A stretch of 64,000 nucleotides of DNA from assembly GCA_963718065.1 (NCBI GenBank), contig CAVQYE010000020.1:389163-453162 (forward strand), given 5' to 3'. Source of the stretch: CAVPGP01 sp963718065. Its GTDB lineage: Bacteria > Actinomycetota > Thermoleophilia > Gaiellales > Gaiellaceae. Shown one piece after another: positions 54,059 to 62,697 of this stretch. Both the position numbers and the translations under genes were made by a program. The notes under the pieces were generated by a model. It saw only the letters and a list, made by a program, of their open reading frames with translations, did no database searches and was not told where the DNA came from. Numbering within the stretch: the first letter of the stretch is position 1; each line of letters opens with the position of its first letter.

Positions 54059-55392
54059 GCCTCGGACGCCGGGTCGTGCTCGTCGCGACCGCCGGCACTG
54101 CGCTCGTGACGCTGCTCGTGGCCGGGTCGGCGTACGCGATCGTCCGGCGTGAGCTCTACCGGCATGCCGACGACGCGCTCCGGGACCGCGCCGCCGTCCT
54201 TGCTCCGGCGGTCGCCGCACTGAGGCCAGGCGGCACGTCGCTGCCGCTCGTCGCGGCGCCGGGCGAATACGTGCAGACCGTTGACGCCGCCGGGCGGACA
54301 GCCCGCCCGCCGTACCAGGCCGTCGTGCTGCCGGCCGGGCAAGACGCACGGGAAGTCGCGGCGGGCCGCCGCAAGCCCTTCGTGCGCGGCGCCACCGTCT
54401 CGGGACAGCACCTGCGCGTCTACACGAGCCTGGCCGCCTCGGGTCTCGCCGTCGCCGTTGCTCGGTCCGACGAGGCCGAGCGGTCGACGCTCCGCCGCGT
54501 GCGGCTGCTCTTCCTCCTGCTCGTTCTCTGCGGCGTCGGGCTGTCGGTGCTCGTCGCCTCGTGGGTGCGCGACACCGCGCTCGCCCCGGTGCGCCGGTTG
54601 AGCGAGGCGGCAGGGCGGATCGCGCGCACCCGCGATCTCGGCGTGCGCCTCGACGACCGCGGGACGGACGAGGTCGCCCGCCTCGGCGCGAGCTTCAACG
54701 AGATGCTCGCCGCGCTCGACCACTCGCTCGCCTCGCAGCGGCGCCTCGTCGCCGATGCGTCGCACGAGTTCCGAACACCGCTCACGAGCCTGCGGGCGAA
54801 CCTCGAGTTCGTGCTCCGGCACGAGGACTTGCCGCTCGCCGAGCGGGAGGCGATCGCCCGCGACGTGCTCGGCCAGGTCGACGAGCTCTCGGGCCTCGTC
54901 GACGACCTGATCGAGCTGGCCCGGGAAGACGGCGGCGGCCCGCCGGACGAGGTCGAGGACGTCAGGCTCGACGACCTCGTCGCCGGCGCGATCGAGTCGA
55001 TGCGCCGCCGCGCGCCCGGCAGCCGGATCGAAGCGGAGCTCGAGCCCACGGTCGTTCGCGGCAGCCCGGAGCGACTCGGGCGCGCGGTTCTCAACCTGCT
55101 CGATAACGCAGGCAAGTGGAGCCCGCCGGACAGGCCTGTCGAGGTGCGCGTCGCCGGCGGCGTCGTCGAGGTCCGCGATCACGGCCCGGGGATCAGCGAG
55201 GGAGACCTGCCGCTCGTCTTCGAGCGCTTCTACCGCTCGCCCGACGCACGCGGCACACCGGGCTCGGGGCTCGGGCTCGCGATCGTCAAGCACGTCGCCG
55301 AGGCGCACGGCGGCGCGGCCGAGGCCGCGAATGCCGAGGGAGGGGGAGCGGTGTTCCGGCTCCGGCTGCCGGTCGAGCCCGGCGACGGTTAG
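54055..55392 (+). CDS. Sensor histidine kinase (MprB-like)
   Basis: An intact 445-residue kinase. Two membrane helices (about 7-29 and 147-168) flank an extracytoplasmic domain of roughly 115 residues; a HAMP domain follows (APVRRLSEAAGRIARTRDLG), then the HisKA box VADASHEFRTPLTSLRANLE with the phospho-His, and the ATPase domain with N box NLLDNAGKWSPPD, G1 VRDHGPGISE and G2 GTPGSGLGLAIVKHVAEAHG. It pairs with the preceding regulator to sense an envelope signal. Confidence 0.95.
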   Translation: MSLGRRVVLVATAGTALVTLLVAGSAYAIVRRELYRHADDALRDRAAVLAPAVAALRPGGTSLPLVAAPGEYVQTVDAAGRTARPPYQAVVLPAGQDAREVAAGRRKPFVRGATVSGQHLRVYTSLAASGLAVAVARSDEAERSTLRRVRLLFLLLVLCGVGLSVLVASWVRDTALAPVRRLSEAAGRIARTRDLGVRLDDRGTDEVARLGASFNEMLAALDHSLASQRRLVADASHEFRTPLTSLRANLEFVLRHEDLPLAEREAIARDVLGQVDELSGLVDDLIELAREDGGGPPDEVEDVRLDDLVAGAIESMRRRAPGSRIEAELEPTVVRGSPERLGRAVLNLLDNAGKWSPPDRPVEVRVAGGVVEVRDHGPGISEGDLPLVFERFYRSPDARGTPGSGLGLAIVKHVAEAHGGAAEAANAEGGGAVFRLRLPVEPGDG

Positions 55393-55401
55393 CGTCCGCG
55401 C

Positions 55402-56334
55402 GTGGATCTCGCCCTCCAGGTCCTCGTCACGGGGCTCGCGGCCGGAGGCGTCTACGGCCTGGTCGCGGTCGGTTACTCGGTCGTCTACCGGCTGACGGGC
55501 GTCGTTCACTTCGCGCTCGGCGACCTCGTCGGGCTCGCAGTCTTCGTGACGCTCGCGGTTGCCGTCGGCACCGGACCGGTGACGCAGACGAGCGTCGGCG
55601 GCGCCCGGTTCGTCGTCGGCCTCGTCGTCGGGCTCGTCGCGTGCATCGGCGCGGGCATGGCGACGTACCTGCTCGCCGTGCAGCCGTACGTCGCGCGCGG
55701 CTCGACGGTCGGCTGGGTCGCGACGACCGTGGCCGTCGCGTTCGCGCTCCGCAGCGGCGAGACCGCCGTGTTCGACCGGCCGGGCTACGTCGTACCCGAT
55801 CCGCTGCCGTTCCGCGACATCGGCCGCGGCGGCTATCTGGAGGTCGGCGGCGCCTCGATCCCGGTGCGTGCGTTCTTCGTGATCGCCGTCGCACTGCTGC
55901 TGGCCGTCGTCGCCGAGCGGGCGCTCGAACGGACGAGGTGGGGTCGCGCGCTGCAGGCGATCGTCGACGATCGCGAGGGTGCGCTCCTCGTCGGCGTCCC
56001 GGTCGAGCGCTACGTCGCGGCTGCGTTCGGCCTCGCCGGTGGGCTGGCCGCGGTGGCCGCGGTGATCGCTGCGCCGAGCGGGACGTTCTCCGTCGACACG
56101 GCGACCCTGCTCGGCGTCAAGGGCTTGGTCGCCGCGCTCGTTGCCGGTTTCGGGTCGCTTCGGCTCGCGTTCGGCATGGGGCTCGTGCTCGGCGTGGCGG
56201 AGGCGGCGATCGCCGGGCTGCCGGTGCTCGGTCACGAGCTTGGTCCGTCGTGGCGCGAGGTGATCCCGCTCGCACTCGCGCTCGCCTGGATGGCGTCGCG
56301 GCGCCTCGGCGCGGCGGTGGAGGCCGTGGAATGA
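55402..56334 (+). CDS. Branched-chain amino acid-type ABC permease (LivH-like)
   Basis: A 310-residue permease from GTG 55402, nine bases after the kinase stop. It has eight or more membrane helices. GLAAGGVYGLVAVGYSVVYR with VVHFALGDLVGLAVFV is the LivH signature, and LLGVKGLVAALVAGFGSLRL is the coupling-loop region. It overlaps the next gene by ATGA. Confidence 0.9.
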   Translation: MDLALQVLVTGLAAGGVYGLVAVGYSVVYRLTGVVHFALGDLVGLAVFVTLAVAVGTGPVTQTSVGGARFVVGLVVGLVACIGAGMATYLLAVQPYVARGSTVGWVATTVAVAFALRSGETAVFDRPGYVVPDPLPFRDIGRGGYLEVGGASIPVRAFFVIAVALLLAVVAERALERTRWGRALQAIVDDREGALLVGVPVERYVAAAFGLAGGLAAVAAVIAAPSGTFSVDTATLLGVKGLVAALVAGFGSLRLAFGMGLVLGVAEAAIAGLPVLGHELGPSWREVIPLALALAWMASRRLGAAVEAVE

Positions 56335-58121
56335 CCGTCGCCGCGCTCAGGGCGGGTGCGCACGACGCGCGCCGCGCCTGGCGTCCCGCGGCGACGCTCG
56401 GCGCGGTCACACTGGTTGTCGTCGCGCTGGCGCCGCTCGCGGGCATCGACACCGCATCGGCCGCCGTCAACGTGCAGCTCGCGCTCGCGGCGACCGCGCT
56501 CGGGTTCGTCGTCGGCATCGGCGGCATGCCGTCGCTGGGGCAGGGCGCCTTCATGGCGATCGGCGGCTTCGCCTCGGCGCTGCTGCGGGTGAAGGCGGGA
56601 GTGCCCGGTTTCGCGGCCGTGCCGCTCGGCGCGGGGGCCGCCGCGCTCGCGGGTGTCGTCGCGGGCGCGGCATTCGTCCGCCTGCGCGCGGCGTTCGTCG
56701 CGGTCAGCACCTGGATCCTTACCTGGCTCGTCGCGATCGCGCTCGCATCGTTTCCGCGCCTCTCGGGCGGGGCGCAGGGCCTCGTGCTCGACGACGGGTT
56801 GAGCGCCCGCTTCCACTTCGAGCTGGCGCTCGCACTGCTCGCGCTCGCCGTGCTCGGCTTCGTGGCGCTCGCGCGGGCGCCGTTCGGGATCCGGCTCGCC
56901 GCCGCGGCGCAACGGCCCGCGGCGGCAGCCGCGCTCGGGACTCCCATCGGGCGGCTGCGCCTCGCGGCGTTCGTCGGCTCCGCCGCGGTGGCGGGGCTCG
57001 CCGGTGGGCTCGCTGTCGACCTCGCAGGGGTGGCCGATCCCGGCGCCTTCGGCCCGTTCCTCTCCTTCGAGCTGCTCGTCGCGGTGCTGCTCGGTGGCGC
57101 GCGCACCGCGGCCGGGCCGGCGGCCGGTCTGGCGATCTATCTGCTCGTCTCGCATGCGGGTCACCTGCTCGGCTCTGCCGAGGGCGTCGACGCGGCGCGG
57201 TACGACCCGATGATCGCGGGAGTGCTGATCCTCGCCGCCCTCGCGTTCGGCGGCGACGGTGTGCTGCCGGAGCTCGGGCGCCGGCTGCTGCGCCGGCGAC
57301 CGCATCCCGCGCCGGTGCGGCTCGCATCTCCGGCCGCTCTGTGCCGTCCGGAGCCGGAGACGGTCCTGCGGGCGGACGGCCTCTCGAAGCACTTTGACGG
57401 CTTCGCCGCGCTCGACGGCCTCTCGCTCGAGCTCGTCTCGGGCCGCGTCGTCGCGGTCGTCGGCCCGAACGGCTCAGGCAAGACGACGGCGCTGAGACTG
57501 CTCGCGGGGGCGATGACACCTGACGGCGGGCGGATCGTCCTCGGCGGCGACGACATCACCGAGCTCGATGCACACGCGCGCGCCGAGCGGGGCGTCGTGC
57601 GCACGTTGCAGGCGACCGCCGTCTTCCCGGCCTCGACCGCGCTCGACAACGTCGTCGTCGGCGCGGCGGTCGGCGAGCGCGATCTCGGCCCGCTTCGCGC
57701 GCTCTTCGCCACGCCGCGGGCACGCGCCGCCGCCACCCGCGCGCGCAACCGTGCCCTCGAGTCGCTCGAGCGCGTCGGGCTCGGCTGGGCGGCCGATGTG
57801 CCGGCGGCGGAGCTGCGCGCGGCCGACCAGCGCGCGTTGATGATCGCGGCCGCGCTCGCGGCCCGGCCGCGCGTCCTGCTCGTCGACGAGCCGTCGGCCG
57901 GAATCGGCGCCGAGGAGGTCGACGGCCTCCTGGCGCTGCTCGGTGGGTTGCGCGACGACGGCATTGCGGTGCTGCTCGTCGAGCACAACCTGCGGGTCGT
58001 GCGGAACGCCGACCACGTCGTCGTCCTCGCCGCCGGCCGGGTCGTCGCGGCAGGAGACCCCGAGCACGTCTCCGCCGACCCGGAAGTCCGTCGCGCCTTC
58101 CTCGGCGGCGCTCCGCTCTAA
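56331..58121 (+). CDS. LivM-LivG fusion: permease plus ATP-binding domain, with an altered signature motif
   Basis: An intact 596-residue protein. Residues 1-315 are a LivM-type permease (GFVVGIGGMPSLGQGAFMAI; LLGGARTAAGPAAGLAIYLL). Residues 345-596 are a LivG-type ATPase: Walker A VVGPNGSGKTTALRLLAG, Walker B RVLLVDEPSAGIG and H-loop VLLVEHNLRVV. The ABC signature, normally LS-G-Q, reads AELRAADQRALMIAAAL and lacks the conserved Gly. No separate LivF is present, so the transporter may work with this single ATPase type as a homodimer. Confidence 0.88.
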   Translation: MTVAALRAGAHDARRAWRPAATLGAVTLVVVALAPLAGIDTASAAVNVQLALAATALGFVVGIGGMPSLGQGAFMAIGGFASALLRVKAGVPGFAAVPLGAGAAALAGVVAGAAFVRLRAAFVAVSTWILTWLVAIALASFPRLSGGAQGLVLDDGLSARFHFELALALLALAVLGFVALARAPFGIRLAAAAQRPAAAAALGTPIGRLRLAAFVGSAAVAGLAGGLAVDLAGVADPGAFGPFLSFELLVAVLLGGARTAAGPAAGLAIYLLVSHAGHLLGSAEGVDAARYDPMIAGVLILAALAFGGDGVLPELGRRLLRRRPHPAPVRLASPAALCRPEPETVLRADGLSKHFDGFAALDGLSLELVSGRVVAVVGPNGSGKTTALRLLAGAMTPDGGRIVLGGDDITELDAHARAERGVVRTLQATAVFPASTALDNVVVGAAVGERDLGPLRALFATPRARAAATRARNRALESLERVGLGWAADVPAAELRAADQRALMIAAALAARPRVLLVDEPSAGIGAEEVDGLLALLGGLRDDGIAVLLVEHNLRVVRNADHVVVLAAGRVVAAGDPEHVSADPEVRRAFLGGAPL

Positions 58122-58130
58122 GGTTCCGGC

Positions 58131-59366
58131 GTGCGCTCTCGTCCGCTCCTCTTGTTGCCGGTCGTCCTGGCCGGCGCAATCGGGCTCGCCGGCTGCGGCA
58201 GCTCGGGCAACAAGGAGGGCGGCTCGCTGACGATCGTCGTCAACGCGCCCTTCTCGCGCACGCCGCAGCTGGGGGAGTCGATCGCGCGCGGGGCGGAGCT
58301 CGCCGTCGACGAGGCCAATCGCCAGGGCGTGATCGTCGATCACAAGCGATACAAACTGCGCGTTCGCAGGATGGACAACGCCCTCTCGCCCGCACGAGCC
58401 GCGCGCAACGTGCGCACCGCGGTGAAGGACGGCGCGCTCGCGATCGTCGACGAGGGAACCGGCGTCGACGCCTCGTGGCGGATCGCGAACGGCGCGAGCG
58501 TGCCGATCGGCATCGCCTACCAGGGAGGCATCGAGCTCGTCGATCCGGACACGCGGCCGAACGTGTTTCGCATTGCCCCGACCGACCGCGGGATTGCGTT
58601 CCGGCTCGCGGAGTACACGATCCCGAAGGGCCTGAAGCTGGCGCTGCTCGTCGACGACTCGGGCTACGGCCAGGAAGGCAGGAAGGCGCTCGCGAAGGCA
58701 TTCGGGTCGAACCCCGAGGCGGTCGCGGCACGCATCACGCTCCCGTCCTCGGCGCTCGACGTCTCGCCGCAGGTGCTGCGCGCGAAGCGGGCAGGGGCGA
58801 CGGCGCTCCTCGTCTGGGCGCAGCCGGCGACGATTGCCGCGACGCTCACGGCCGCGCGCACCGCCGGCTGGAAGGTGCCGGTCTACACGCCGCCCGCCGG
58901 CGAGAGCCCGCTGATCCGCCAGCAGCTTGCCGACCATCCCGACTGGGTCGACGGCCTGACGGTTGCGACCGGGCGGATGACGGCGGAGCTCGGGCCGGGC
59001 TTCTTCTATGCGTTCGAAGGGAACTACGAGCGCTCGTTCGGCGTCGACAAGGTCGGGGTCAAGACACGCGCGGGACAAGAGGTGATCCAGCCGCCCGAGC
59101 AGGCGATGTACTCCTATGACTTCGTCCGCGTGCTCGTCGCCGCGATCGGCCAGGCGAAGTCGATCGACCGGGCGAAGGTGCTGGCAGCGCTGGAAGAGGT
59201 GACGGTGCGCGGCGCGAACGGCGACGAGCGCGGGTTCAATCGCCGCAATCACGACGGTGTGGTCGACGACGACGTCTACTTCGCCCGCTTCCGCGACATG
59301 ACCTATCGGCCTGTGAAAGACGACCCGCTCAGCCGGACACTCCCGGTCGTGCCGCAAGTCCGCTGA
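58131..59366 (+). CDS. ABC substrate-binding lipoprotein (LivK/branched-chain type)
   Basis: A 411-residue protein from GTG 58131. Lipoprotein signal LLLLPVVLAGAIGLAGCGSS, then a type I periplasmic binding fold: SLTIVVNAPFSRTPQLGESI, ARGAELAVDEANRQGV, LKLALLVDDSGYGQEGRKAL and AGATALLVWAQPATIAATL. It should capture an amino acid or similar small ligand for the preceding permease-ATPase genes, which it follows by nine bases. Confidence 0.9.
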   Translation: MRSRPLLLLPVVLAGAIGLAGCGSSGNKEGGSLTIVVNAPFSRTPQLGESIARGAELAVDEANRQGVIVDHKRYKLRVRRMDNALSPARAARNVRTAVKDGALAIVDEGTGVDASWRIANGASVPIGIAYQGGIELVDPDTRPNVFRIAPTDRGIAFRLAEYTIPKGLKLALLVDDSGYGQEGRKALAKAFGSNPEAVAARITLPSSALDVSPQVLRAKRAGATALLVWAQPATIAATLTAARTAGWKVPVYTPPAGESPLIRQQLADHPDWVDGLTVATGRMTAELGPGFFYAFEGNYERSFGVDKVGVKTRAGQEVIQPPEQAMYSYDFVRVLVAAIGQAKSIDRAKVLAALEEVTVRGANGDERGFNRRNHDGVVDDDVYFARFRDMTYRPVKDDPLSRTLPVVPQVR

Positions 59367-59367
59367 G

Positions 59368-60450
59368 GTGCGGCGGACACTGCTCATCGTGGCGGCAGCT
59401 GCGCTCGTCGCCGCGGCGAGCGCAGCGGCGGCGGAGCAGCCCGTGCTGCTGCCGTCGCCGGTGCGCGCTCCGACCGGCAACCCGCCGCTCCAATCCGAGG
59501 CTCTCGTCGGCGAGGTGCGGTGGCGCGGGCGCATCGACAGCGACGAGCGGATCGAGGTCGCGCTCGCCGCCACGGGCAGGCCGACGTCGATCGCCGTCGT
59601 GCAGCGGCTGCTGGTCGGCGGCGTCGGCGACTACGTGCTGGCGGTGCCGGGCCCGATCGCCGACGTCCAGCCCGCGCCGGGCTCCGATGCCGATCCGGGG
59701 CTGCGCTCGGGCGCCGTCCTCTGGCAGGGCTTCTCGCCCGGAGGCGAGCGGCTCGCTGCCCGCATCGAGCTGATGCCCGCGCGGGCGGCGCCGTTCCTGC
59801 CGGTCCGCGTGCGCGTCACCCGTGACGGCACGAGCGTGCAGGTCCGCATCGAGAACGCGACCGCGTATGCCGTCGACCTGCCGGCCGGCGTCGGCCGTCC
59901 GGCCGAGCTGAGGGCGATCCTGGCCGCGGTCCGCGGCGGGAGCGTCGGCGACGTGTTCGCCCATCTCGCCCGTCCACCCGGCTCGCGGACCGTCCGCATC
60001 GAGGCGCCGCTCCGGGTCACCGGCGAGGTTCGCGTCGGCTCGGCACGCGCGCCGGTCGCGGCGCTCCTCGGCGCGGGCCGTCCGCTCGTGCAGACGGTGA
60101 CACTGAACGGGAGCGGGGTGCCGCGCGTCATGCTCGTCGTTCGGCCGGAGCTGCCGGGACGCCTCTATGTCCTGCCGCCGGGGCTTGACGGGGCGCAGGC
60201 GCTGAACCGCACCGCCGAGACGCTGGCGCGTTCCGCCCGCGTCCACCAGTACCGGCTGTTCCTCGCAAACCCCGACGCGAAGGGACGCGCCGACGCCGTG
60301 TACGTCTTTCGGACCGCGGCCGCGCGACCGGCCGTCGCGAGCTCGGCACCGGCTGCCGACGACGGCCTCGGCACGCTCGGCTACCTGCTACTCGGGCTCG
60401 GCGCCGCGGTTGCCCTCGCGGGCGGCGCGGTGCTCTGGTCGCGCTCCTAG
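59368..60450 (+). CDS. Exported protein with C-terminal membrane anchor, unknown function
   Basis: A 360-residue protein from GTG 59368, one base after the binding-protein stop. Signal peptide (RRTLLIVAAAALVAAASAAA), a large beta-rich domain (VGEVRWRGRIDSDERIEVAL; VRIENATAYAVDLPAGVGRP) and a C-terminal helix (LGTLGYLLLGLGAAVALAGG) with a short basic tail. This is a type I membrane topology. It is the last gene of the transporter operon, so it may assist the transporter or sense its substrate; no family is recognised. Confidence 0.7.
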   Translation: MRRTLLIVAAAALVAAASAAAAEQPVLLPSPVRAPTGNPPLQSEALVGEVRWRGRIDSDERIEVALAATGRPTSIAVVQRLLVGGVGDYVLAVPGPIADVQPAPGSDADPGLRSGAVLWQGFSPGGERLAARIELMPARAAPFLPVRVRVTRDGTSVQVRIENATAYAVDLPAGVGRPAELRAILAAVRGGSVGDVFAHLARPPGSRTVRIEAPLRVTGEVRVGSARAPVAALLGAGRPLVQTVTLNGSGVPRVMLVVRPELPGRLYVLPPGLDGAQALNRTAETLARSARVHQYRLFLANPDAKGRADAVYVFRTAAARPAVASSAPAADDGLGTLGYLLLGLGAAVALAGGAVLWSRS

Positions 60451-60509
60451 GGCTCTGCTGGTTGTCCTGTCCCGCGCCCGCTCGAAGGACCACTATTCTG
60501 AGGGTGTCC

Positions 60510-60595
60510 GCGGGCGTGGCGGAACTGGCAGACGCGCCGGGTTTAGGTCCCGGTGGGGCGAGAGCCCCTTGGAGGTTCGATTCCTCTCGCCCGCA
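60510..60595 (+). tRNA. tRNA-Leu (anticodon TAG)
   Basis: A class II tRNA of 86 bases with acceptor GCGGGCG/CGCCCGC, anticodon stem-loop CCGGGTTTAGGTCCCGG (anticodon TAG), a long variable arm (TGGGGCGAGAGCCCCTT) and T arm GGAGGTTCGATTCCTCT. Discriminator A, no CCA. Confidence 0.96.
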
Positions 60596-60625
60596 TAGGG
60601 TCGCTCGGGACGGGGACGTGATTGG

Positions 60626-60841
60626 ATGTCAGACGTGGGCGGCGCCGCTGTATCGCTCGTTGCGGATGACGCACTCTGGGTGTGGACCATCCTGGGTCTT
60701 CTCGTGGTTGTGGGCGCGTTGCTGACCTTCTTTGCGGTGGTGCGTTTCGGTTGGCGGCTCTTCCGATCCAACGAAGAGCTGGAGCCGGGTGGCTCGATGG
60801 GCCGGCAACTGGCCGACTCCGTGAGGCGCCGGCGGAAGTAG
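60626..60841 (+). CDS. Small single-pass membrane protein, 71 aa
   Basis: ATG 60626. One hydrophobic helix (WVWTILGLLVVVGALLTFFA) followed by a basic, Gly-containing cytoplasmic tail (SMGRQLADSVRRRRK). Coding-type base use. Function unknown. It is close to the tRNA-Leu gene and convergent with another small membrane-protein gene. Confidence 0.6.
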   Translation: MSDVGGAAVSLVADDALWVWTILGLLVVVGALLTFFAVVRFGWRLFRSNEELEPGGSMGRQLADSVRRRRK

Positions 60842-60863
60842 TCCGCGCAACCATGCTTGCCCG

Positions 60864-61022
60864 CTACTTGCCGAGCCGCGTGCGCCGGCGGATGCCGAGG
60901 CGGGCCTGCACCGCCTTGTCCTCCTCGCCGTCCTTGCGCGCAGCCCAGACGAACAGGTACAGCACGAGCGCCGTCGTCGACAGCGTGACGACGAGCACGG
61001 CGATTCCGGCGGCGAGCTCCAT
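60864..61022 (-). CDS. Small single-pass membrane protein, 52 aa
   Basis: ORF with the ATG complementary to 61020-61022 and stop complementary to 60864-60866. The helix GIAVLVVTLSTTALVLYLFV is followed by the charged tail RKDGEEDKAVQARLGIRRRT. Third-position GC and clean helix-plus-tail form support it as real. The role is unknown; it resembles small accessory subunits of membrane complexes only in general shape. Confidence 0.55.
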   Translation of the reverse strand: MELAAGIAVLVVTLSTTALVLYLFVWAARKDGEEDKAVQARLGIRRRTRLGK

Positions 61023-61093
61023 TCGGTCATTGTCGCCGAATCGTCCGCGCGGACGATGACGACCGCTCCGACCACGGCTACGCTTCCTCCACG

Positions 61094-61186
61094 ATGAACG
61101 CTCAGGAGCTCTCCTGGCTTTCTGCCAGCTCGAACAAAAACGGCTGATCCGCCGCTCTCGACTTCAAGCGTCCGAGAGAGCGGCGG
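61094..61186 (+). promoter_or_regulatory. Possible leader peptide and hairpin ahead of the TGS GTPase
   Basis: A 17-codon ORF (MNAQELSWLSASSNKNG, 61094-61147) is followed one base later by an 11-bp hairpin (CCGCCGCTCTC at 61149-61159 and its exact complement at 61176-61186). A short ORF running straight into a hairpin is the layout of attenuators. The GTPase start is 114 bases further on. There is no run of identical codons to name a regulating amino acid. Confidence 0.35.
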
Positions 61187-61299
61187 GACAGGACGCGCTC
61201 CGCGGCCTTGTCGAGGCCTGCCCGCAGCGCGGCCTTCCCGCATGAATTGAGCGAAGGGAAGGTGAGAGCGATGCCAATGCCGCATCGCACGCAGATGCA

Positions 61300-62200
61300 G
61301 TGATCAAGCGCCGGCTCGTCGGCAAGGACGGCGGCGAGCGCATCAAGGAGCTCGGTCGATCCTCGCGGAGCTGCCCGACTACAAGAACGGTCCGTACGGC
61401 GACATCCGCAAGTGGGTCAACGCCCAGATCGAGGAGTCGCGCGTGCGCAAGAAGGTCGTGCACCGCGACTCGCTGCAGGTGCGGCGCGAAGGCGTCGCGC
61501 AGATCGCGTTCGTCGGTCCGCCGAACGCGGGCAAGTCGTCGCTCCTGCAGGCGCTCTCGTCGATCCAGATCAAGACGGGCGACTACGCGTTCACGACGCT
61601 CCGCCCCGTGCCGGCGCTGACGCGCCTCGCGCGGTGTGCTCGTCCAGCTCGTCGAGATCCCGGGGCTGATCGAAGGCGCGCACGAGGACCGCGGTGGCGG
61701 CCGGGCGCTCCTCGGCGTCCTGCGGGGAGCCGACGCGATGGTGCTCTGCCAGGACGCTTTGGCGCCACTCGACGGGCTGCACGCCGTCCGCGCCGAGCTC
61801 GACGCGGCAGGGATCGCGCACCGCGCGATCGTCGCGGTGACGAAGCTCGACGAGGCGGATGCCTCCGCGGTCGATCAGATCGGCGCGGCAGCCGGGCCTG
61901 CCGGCGATCGGCGTCTCCGTCCTGGACGACGAGAGCCTGGAGCGGCTGCGCGCCGCCGCTCTGGCGCCTGACCGGGCTGATCCGCGTCTTCCTGCGCCGG
62001 CCCGGCGACCCGAGGCCGAGCCGGCGGCGCTCGAGCCGGGCTCGACGGTGCTCGACGCCGCCGCCACGATCCACCACGAGCTGGCGGACACCTGCACCGG
62101 TGCGCGCGTGTGGGGGTCGTCGGCGAAGTTCGACGGCCAGCGCGTCGGCACCGGCCACGTTTTGGTCGACGACGACCTGGTGGAGATCGTCTCGTCATGA
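61300..62200 (+). pseudogene. OBG/DRG-type GTPase with TGS domain, frameshifted
   Basis: GTG 61300 starts an N-terminal region (IKRRLVGKDGGERIKELG, then LPDYKNGPYGDIRKWVNAQI). The G domain has the P-loop IAFVGPPNAGKSSLLQALSS, G2/G3 (YAFTTLRPVPA; LVQLVEIPGLIEGAHEDRGG) and G4 VAVTKLDEAD; then the TGS domain (PGSTVLDAAATIHHELADTC, with FDGQRVGTGHVLVDDDLVEI) ends at TGA 62200. At least four shifts occur (near 61365, 61625, 61895 and 61965), probably sequence errors. Such GTPases are ribosome-associated. Confidence 0.8.
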
Positions 62201-62204
62201 GCGA

Positions 62205-62373
62205 CTAGAGGCTTGATGTGGAACTCGGGTGCGTGCGGGGATGCGTCAGACCAAGCGGGTCGGCCAGATCGGGCGCAGTCCATAGTGGTGCTACGGGTAA
62301 GCCCGAGCTGGCTGAGCCGCGCCGTGTCTGGCGCACCAGCCGTGCGTGCTCGGGTTTCGCATCAAGCCTCGAG
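62205..62373. mobile_element. 169-bp inverted-repeat element 2 (MITE-like)
   Basis: The left end CTAGAGGCTTGATGTGGAAC and the reversed right end CTCGAGGCTTGATGCGAAAC match at 17 of 20 bases, and imperfect complementarity goes on for about 33 bases. The outer 16 bases are the same as those of the 170-bp element upstream of ispH. It starts four bases after the GTPase stop and its right end merges with the 5' end of the YCII gene. No coding capacity. Confidence 0.6.
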
Positions 62374-62379
62374 TTCCTC

Positions 62380-62676
62380 GTGCGGCGCGCCCGCGGTCCC
62401 GCCTGGGATCACGGGCGAGCGCGTCGCGAGCAGAGCGGTTGGGACGAGCACGCGGTGTTCATGGACGGACTCGTCGAGCAAGGCTTCATCGTCCTCGGCG
62501 GGCCCGTCGGCCCGGGCGACGGCGACGACACGCTCGTCGTCGTTCAGGCGGAGAGCGAGGCGGCGGTCCGGCGACGTTTCGCCGGCGAGCCGTGGCCCGA
62601 GGACGTGCTCCAGCTCGTGAGCATCGAGCGCTGGTCGCTGTGGCTTCGCGCCCCGGGCTGGGGGCCGAGCGAGTAG
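62380..62676 (+). CDS. YCII-related domain protein, 5' end altered
   Basis: The body VRRARGPAWDHGRARREQSG, WDEHAVFMDGLVEQGFIVLG and VERWSLWL-type ending (SIERWSLWLRAPGWGPSE) is the YCII fold; the His and Asp of WDEHAVFMD are the usual putative active residues. In this family the chain starts a few residues before the VRRARGP segment. Here the expected ATG is missing, because the inverted-repeat element ends exactly there. A GTG at 62380 could start it; an ATG inside the element (62218) would add 54 non-family residues. Confidence 0.75.
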   Translation: MRRARGPAWDHGRARREQSGWDEHAVFMDGLVEQGFIVLGGPVGPGDGDDTLVVVQAESEAAVRRRFAGEPWPEDVLQLVSIERWSLWLRAPGWGPSE

Positions 62677-62697
62677 GTCGAGCCGCACGCGCCACGC

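Noticed and set aside
54034..56235. Long minus-strand ORF of 733 codons opposite the kinase and livH genes
   Set aside because: Composition (Arg/Asp/Glu/His strings) is that of an antisense reading; the opposite strand encodes intact, recognisable proteins.
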